Assembly: GCF_000003605.2 (NCBI RefSeq)
Contig: NW_003108595.1
Span: 26,968 to 50,944 of the forward strand
Reading direction: 5' to 3'
DNA: 23,977 nucleotides
From: Saccoglossus kowalevskii
Taxonomy: Eukaryota; Hemichordata; Enteropneusta; Harrimaniidae
Shown here: one piece after another, positions 19,003 to 23,977 of the stretch
Layout of the letters: each line of letters starts with the position of its first letter
Numbering within the stretch: position 1 is the stretch's first letter
The notes under the pieces: generated by a model
The model's input: only the letters and a program-made list of their open reading frames with translations
What the model was told of the DNA's origin: nothing
Database searches by the model: none
Translations under genes and position numbers: made by a program

Positions 19003-22000
19003 GTATGTTTAGACAACTCATTTTGTACATACCAGCAATTGTACTGCACATGTTACCAAGATTTAGTATTATTTTTAATCCCAAATTAAATTTTAGTTTG
19101 ATTAAAATGATTGTATACAAGTTTGTCCTACCTTCTTTTGCATACAGTAATCACTGTGTGGGTACACAGTGTGTCTTCAAAACATGAAATATATTCAATG
19201 TTATATTTTTGGAATATTAATAATATTTATAACCATGTGATACTAATGTTAGGTGTATAATTACAATTTCAGAATATACAATGTTAAAATGTTCATATGG
19301 AAAACTATTGTACCACTGTTATTGCCTCATATTGTGTGACTGATGATTTCCTAGCCTTTATTTTTACTCCCTGTGGAGGACCTTGAGCTGTATGTGTTTT
19401 GTAGTTTCTACATCACAGCTATGTATGCTGGACGATACATATAATATGGGGGGGGGGGGGTGTCATACTTAGACATATTGTAAAACTAACTAATATAACT
19501 ACACGATAGTTTAAAGACCATTGACAAATCAAGAAGATGAAAAATAGATAAAATTTGATACCCAAATATCCTTTAGTGTGACGTCAGCTTGACTACCTTC
19601 CTTCCTCTCTTTGTTTAGTTCTCTCCATGACTTCCTTCCTTGCTGTAATTCCTGAAATACCTTTGACAGATCAGTCATTGTCACCTACAAAGTGAATTCA
19701 TGGTCAAAATTTCAGGACTTGCAGGTTTAGTGCAAAACCTGTTTAATGCATATACATTTCATGTCTGGTTCACTGGTTAGTTACTGCAGCTGTTCAGTTT
19801 GTTGATAATGGAGATTGCATTCTGCTCATAGTGTTTATGAAGGGACTGATGTAGAGTAATGACTTTATTTTATAGTTCAGCATCTTCTGTTCTGCACTGC
19901 TGCTTACACATTGTCGATAAAGGTACATATACCATTGCTGGTATATAAACTGTTAAAGTAGTAACATTTTAGTCAACTTTTGATTCATTCGTTAATGTCA
20001 TTGTATTGTGACAATAATGATATTACTGTACTATGATCAGATCATTATGTAAAAAAACTGCTTTGAACTGAACTGCATGCAGTTCTCTGCTAATGAATGT
20101 TGGAATTATATTTACATGTGGTAAATGTATGATATTCTGGAAGCTTGTTTGTATATGCAGTTCAGTATTTCATGGATGACCAGAATTTATTTGTTGAAAT
20201 TCCCATATTTATTATAACTCTGAATGTCAGCATTAATTCAGTCAGGATCAGTTCTGCCACTTGGGTAATCTAAGTTATCATAGAAAATTTAACACACTAT
20301 GTTGATATTAGTAAATACTGTCTTTTATAGCTAGATACATAATTTGTAGTATAAAATTCTTTGGATTGATCATATAATTTGTAAGTTAGTGGGTTTGCCT
20401 ACAGACATGCAAATTAGTTTAGCATGAAGTCTGAAATAACCATGTAATCTATTGTTACTGTTTGTAGTTACCAACAGTGTAATACACACTATATAGTCTT
20501 TTGGTTTCAGTCAATACAGATGTTATAGGTGGCATGATTTTTGAGGTTTGACATTATTGACTTATTCTATTACATTCAGGTAGCTATACTCATTCATTAC
20601 TGTAATATAATTGTATATCATTTTAAATTTATTTTTAAATATAGATTTACAGTTGATATTTGTATGTCAGTATTGTATTCGTTCCATAGAAGTGTATCTC
20701 ATTAGAAGCTTACATAAACTAAAAAGTTTATTTTGACTGCAAATTCTTGATGCCATACCAGCCTGACATTTGTGCTATAAACAATTTCAACAGAAAATTT
20801 GCTAAAGTTTTTGCTCTAGTCTTGTATATGTACATACCGGGATCTTGATGACAATAAAGTTATGTGACATTTGTGCAGGAAAACCTGTTTTTGAATTTGG
20901 AGTGAAATAGTACAGGCCTCCATATGTAAACAATGTGTATGATAAAAATGTGATTTGTCCTCATTTGATGTTTAATTGTGACACTGCTTTCAACACAACA
21001 TGTGTACTGTGTATCGGGGTATATGTACTGTAATAAATGCGACAGCTACACTGTTCACAAGAAATCTGCCTTGCCAATGAACAGACATCAATAAGTTGTT
21101 CGGTAGCTTTGATTGCAATTCCGTTTTCAGCTTCTTAGGGTATCATCAAGTCACTGAATTGCATGTGGCATTCGTCATGAAAGATGGACTGTATTACAAA
21201 ATCAAAATTTGATGTGAAGATTAGACTGAGATTCACACCATACTTTACTGAATAGTCATTCGGTCTTTTACTCATGTTACCATAGAAACCAAGCAAACAT
21301 TCTGTGCTTCCTATGTTAGTTTTGTTTAGTCGCTCCAGAAGTAGAATTCAAACATCAATGCATTACCAGATTTATTGTAGTGAAGACAAATAATAATTTA
21401 GTTGATAAACAACAACATAATAATAATGATAATAAAGACAGATTTAAAACTTAATTAATTCATACATTTGTAGCAAATGTCAACTTATGTGTTTATGTAC
21501 AAGCAATTGACTTTTCCCACTGAGTTCCATGCACAGTTTTTGAACTAATACCGTTGCTCAGTGCCTGTGAATACCCATAATCCTTGTGATATTAACTAAC
21601 ATATACCTATTGGTTGATAACATTTTGGTAAAGGTCATCGGTACACATCTGTGGATATGCTGTAAATATATTCTGAAAATGTACATTTTGCTCAAAATGT
21701 TTTTTTTTCTTGAATAGTTTGTCGTTTTGCTAGGGTGTTTTTTGTAGCGATAAACCAAACTTAGTTTATAGCTGTACCATATACCAGTAATTCCAAACAA
21801 ATACACCAAAATCTTTAGTGTCCAAAATGATAAGCTGGTAAAAAGTTTTTGAAAAATTAAAGTCTAATGCTATTTGTTGCTATTTTGTTCTTACAACATA
21901 TGCACTTTTGTCTTGTCTCGTTTCTTGTTTCTACTTTATCAGGTACTGGTCAGTGTTCATTAATGTAGATGTCTACACAAGTATATGCAGTGAGATGGAA

Positions 22001-22219
22001 TGTAAAATACATTCCAGTCATTGTCTGTGAAATAAATATAGAGAGAGCTGTGTGTCTGCTTGTGAATAGAAAGTGCCATCAAATAACCTGGGTGTGTCAG
22101 GTTAATATGCTGCTCTTTATAGTAATGTTCAAGGTCAATTCACTTGCAGTGCAATATTAGTTTTGAATCTACAGTAGTTTAGAGAAATGTATGCCCCAGG
22201 TTTTTTTTCTGTTCGAATA
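19003..22219 (+). other. Putative intron or intergenic DNA; no gene seen
   Basis: Neither strand shows splice-supported coding exons or recognisable protein similarity. The first 185 bases stay open in frame with the preceding exon (to 19187). However, their Ile/Phe/Leu-rich composition and the consensus donor at 19003 argue for intron. A 13-base G-run lies at 19448-19460. Confidence 0.45.
19448..19460 (+). repeat. Homopolymer G13
   Basis: Thirteen consecutive G sit in AT-rich sequence. A similar G12 occurs at 5263-5274. Such runs are prone to slippage, so the exact length in the assembly may be unreliable. Confidence 0.9.
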
Positions 22220-22575
22220 CAAAATGGCCATACTTGACCCAAAAATAGCCTGAAAACCTATATTTTGTATGTGTAGAGCATTGTCTTGTAGTTGTGAAGG
22301 TTGAGTCTGTTCAAACTTGGAATATGGATAACACCTGTAGGCACATGTATTATTTTTTTAAATTCTTATTTTGATCGTCTGGTGGCCATTTTGTTCTACA
22401 TACTTACTTATTATACTGTACTTATTTTTGTTCATTTTTGCTTGCAACTTGATAATACAATTAATAAGTTTATTGAGATTTGGTACAGAGGCAGAATATT
22501 AATTCACAAAATGCAAGTTGATTTTGTCAATATTCTATGAAAAATTGGCTGGTACATGTAGTCTTTTTGTTTGAT

Positions 22576-23055
22576 GAAAATCAGCAATTTTTGTAAGTTT
22601 TCGCACATTTTGGTTGTATCTCAAATTCATGCAGTCCAATTTGGTCCAAACTTGGTTCACAGACAATTGTGTGCTAGCACATCAACAAAAATTGATTTGT
22701 ATTACAATGCAATTCAAGATGGTCGACTGTCAGCCATTTTGTTGAACAAAATACATCAATTTTCGTCATTATTGTGTGTGCACATTTTGGCTTGTATCTC
22801 AAATTCACACTTAATATGTCAAAAACTTTGTTCACAGATGATTGTTTTCTAGCACATCTAGGAAAGTTGATTATGTCACAATCTAATTTACGATGGTTGC
22901 CTGGCATCTATTTTGTTGAACAATTTTTGTCATTTTTCACACATTTTGGCATTTACATGTTTCTCTCTAATACACCCTGTCCAATTAGGTCCAAACTTGG
23001 TTCACAGACAATTGTGTGCTATCATATCAACAAAAGTTGTTTTGTGTTTTGACTG
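22576..23055. repeat. Tandem repeat, three units of about 170-175 bp
   Basis: TTCACAGACAATTGTGTGCT or a close variant recurs at 22656, 22831 and 23001. Each copy is preceded by a CACATTTTGG..TCAAATTCA block and CCAAACTTGG, and followed by CACATCAACAAAA. Units 1 and 2 continue into GGTCG/GGTTG..CCATTTTGTTGAACAA. A more diverged related copy may lie at 22220-22560 (CAAACTTGG, GTGGCCATTTTGTTC). The repeated peptide VHRQLCA in overlapping frames comes from the repeat and is not evidence of a gene. Confidence 0.8.
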
Positions 23056-23057
23056 TA

Positions 23058-23169
23058 TCGCCATTTCAAATCATAATGTATTGTGGGATAGATGATCAAA
23101 CACAGTGCTGCCAATCATAAATCACGTCTGCTCTTGCATCCCACAATACACTATAATTTTGAATGGCGA
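23058..23169. mobile_element. 112-bp hairpin element with TA target duplication
   Basis: TCGCCATTTCAAATCATAAT with GTATTGTGGGAT on the left is complementary, with about four mismatches, to ATCCCACAATAC with the right end TTTTGAATGGCGA. The arms are about 32-34 bases and flank some 45 bases. TA dinucleotides border both ends (23056-23057 and 23170-23171), as for MITEs mobilised by Tc1/mariner-type transposases. It sits at the end of the tandem repeat, probably within its third unit. Confidence 0.8.
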
Positions 23170-23171
23170 TA

Positions 23172-23931
23172 TATTTTTTACATTATGCCAATATAGAAGA
23201 CTCATTAATTCAGTATAGATCTGGTACCGGTATATACCCTTGATCAAAAAGATGCATATAAATGCTTACATTTCATTTTTTATATGTATTATTCAATTTA
23301 CAAGAACAGAGGTGGCAATGACATTCTCAATGGCTTGTTTACTCATGAATTAATTGCCTTAGGCTTCTATCCCTACAAATCTGAATAGTTTGAATTGAAA
23401 ATAACACTCAGTGAATTGTAATTTTTTTGAGTGCTTATTAAGCATTTTATTTTGTACAATAAATTCATATATTTACATATTTCTTACTGAGAAATTCAAG
23501 TTAACCTACATGTACATAATATATAATACTAAATGGATGAAATAACTACCTGGTAGTACTCGTGTTGGTATTTCAGTTTAGTGAAAGTATAATAGGTTTA
23601 AAATGAAGATGTTTAATATAAAAAATGCACACAATGAGCTATATTTCATACTTAAATGGATAAATCCTGTAATCTGAAGTATTTCCATTTAATGTACTGG
23701 CATATGCTACTCTGATTGACTGCAAAGAAGGTAATTTTACTCTGTTTTGAAACAAGTGCTCTGATATAAATATTATGTCTTGCTGGTCAGAACCCAATCC
23801 TTTGAAATGGAACAGGGTACTACTAATAATTATGTTTATGCCAAGGGTGAGCAAAGGTCATCACGAAGATGCTGACCCACACATGCAAAGGTTAAACTAT
23901 CAGTTTTACTCAATTTATACTCATTATTTAT
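23172..23931. other. No gene seen
   Basis: AT-rich sequence with no supported exon. GGTACCGGTATATACC near 23223 and TACATGTA at 23507-23514 are the only recurrent motifs noted. Confidence 0.45.
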
Positions 23932-23963
23932 TAGGGGCCCAAGCCCATAGGGCGAGGCCCCTA
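23932..23963. repeat. GC-rich hairpin, probable edge of a repeat
   Basis: TAGGGGCC (23932-23939) pairs with GGCCCCTA (23956-23963), and inside it GCCC pairs with GGGC around ATA. The abrupt GC-rich change at the window end suggests the border of a dispersed repeat that continues to the right. Confidence 0.6.
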
Positions 23964-23977
23964 TTCTTATTGTCCGG

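Noticed and set aside
19003-19187. Continuation of the 18900 frame to a 95-residue protein with a hydrophobic tail
   Set aside because: The consensus donor GTATGT at 19003 and the shift to AT-rich composition favour an intron. A retained-intron form cannot be excluded.
22571-23095. Several overlapping frames with the repeated peptide VHRQLCA
   Set aside because: The peptide recurs because the DNA is a tandem repeat. The frames are short and differ between copies.
1-23977. tRNA genes, CRISPR arrays and bacterial-type operons
   Set aside because: No tRNA B-box with a matching A-box fold was seen. The direct repeats present are diverged eukaryotic tandem repeats without spacers, and the gene structure is spliced.

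Overview
This is a window of animal nuclear DNA: AT-rich, with GT-AG introns, dispersed miniature transposons and microsatellites. Protein similarity and repeat style suggest a marine invertebrate, either a lophotrochozoan (for example a mollusc) or an invertebrate deuterostome. I cannot fix the phylum from sequence alone. Two genes are certain.

PSMD8 (Rpn12), the 26S proteasome lid subunit, lies on the + strand. Its last five coding exons fall at 1716-3676, and its first exons lie left of the window. PCMT1, protein-L-isoaspartate O-methyltransferase, lies on the - strand. All seven coding exons are present between 13949 and 6814 and give a complete 228-residue protein. The two genes converge on a 3.1-kb intergenic stretch (3677-6813). 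A third gene probably starts on the + strand, divergent from PCMT1. It has a candidate non-coding first exon ending at 15102 and a start-codon exon at 18846-19002, and the rest lies right of the window. I do not recognise its product.

Layout. 1-690: degenerate tandem repeat of about 127-153 bp. 834-1626: non-autonomous hAT-like transposon with an 8-bp target duplication, inside a PSMD8 intron. 1716-3676: PSMD8. 3677-6813: intergenic DNA with a 3-copy repeat and an inverted repeat around a G-tract. 6814-13949: PCMT1. Its introns hold two copies of one miniature inverted-repeat element, an apparent hammerhead ribozyme, a reverse-oriented copy of the left-end repeat and a long (AC)n tract. 14070-15102: putative divergent promoter. 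15103-23977: introns or unassigned DNA with a 20-bp perfect palindrome, a 13-G tract, a roughly 170-bp tandem repeat, a 112-bp TA-flanked hairpin element and a terminal GC-rich hairpin.

The genes are not an operon. They share a broad protein-maintenance theme (proteasome lid assembly, isoaspartyl repair), but nothing in the sequence shows that they act together. The most striking observation is a complete type I hammerhead fold in PCMT1 intron 2, in the sense orientation. It carries one substitution at the catalytic G12, and it abuts a deleted copy of the same motif on the opposite strand.
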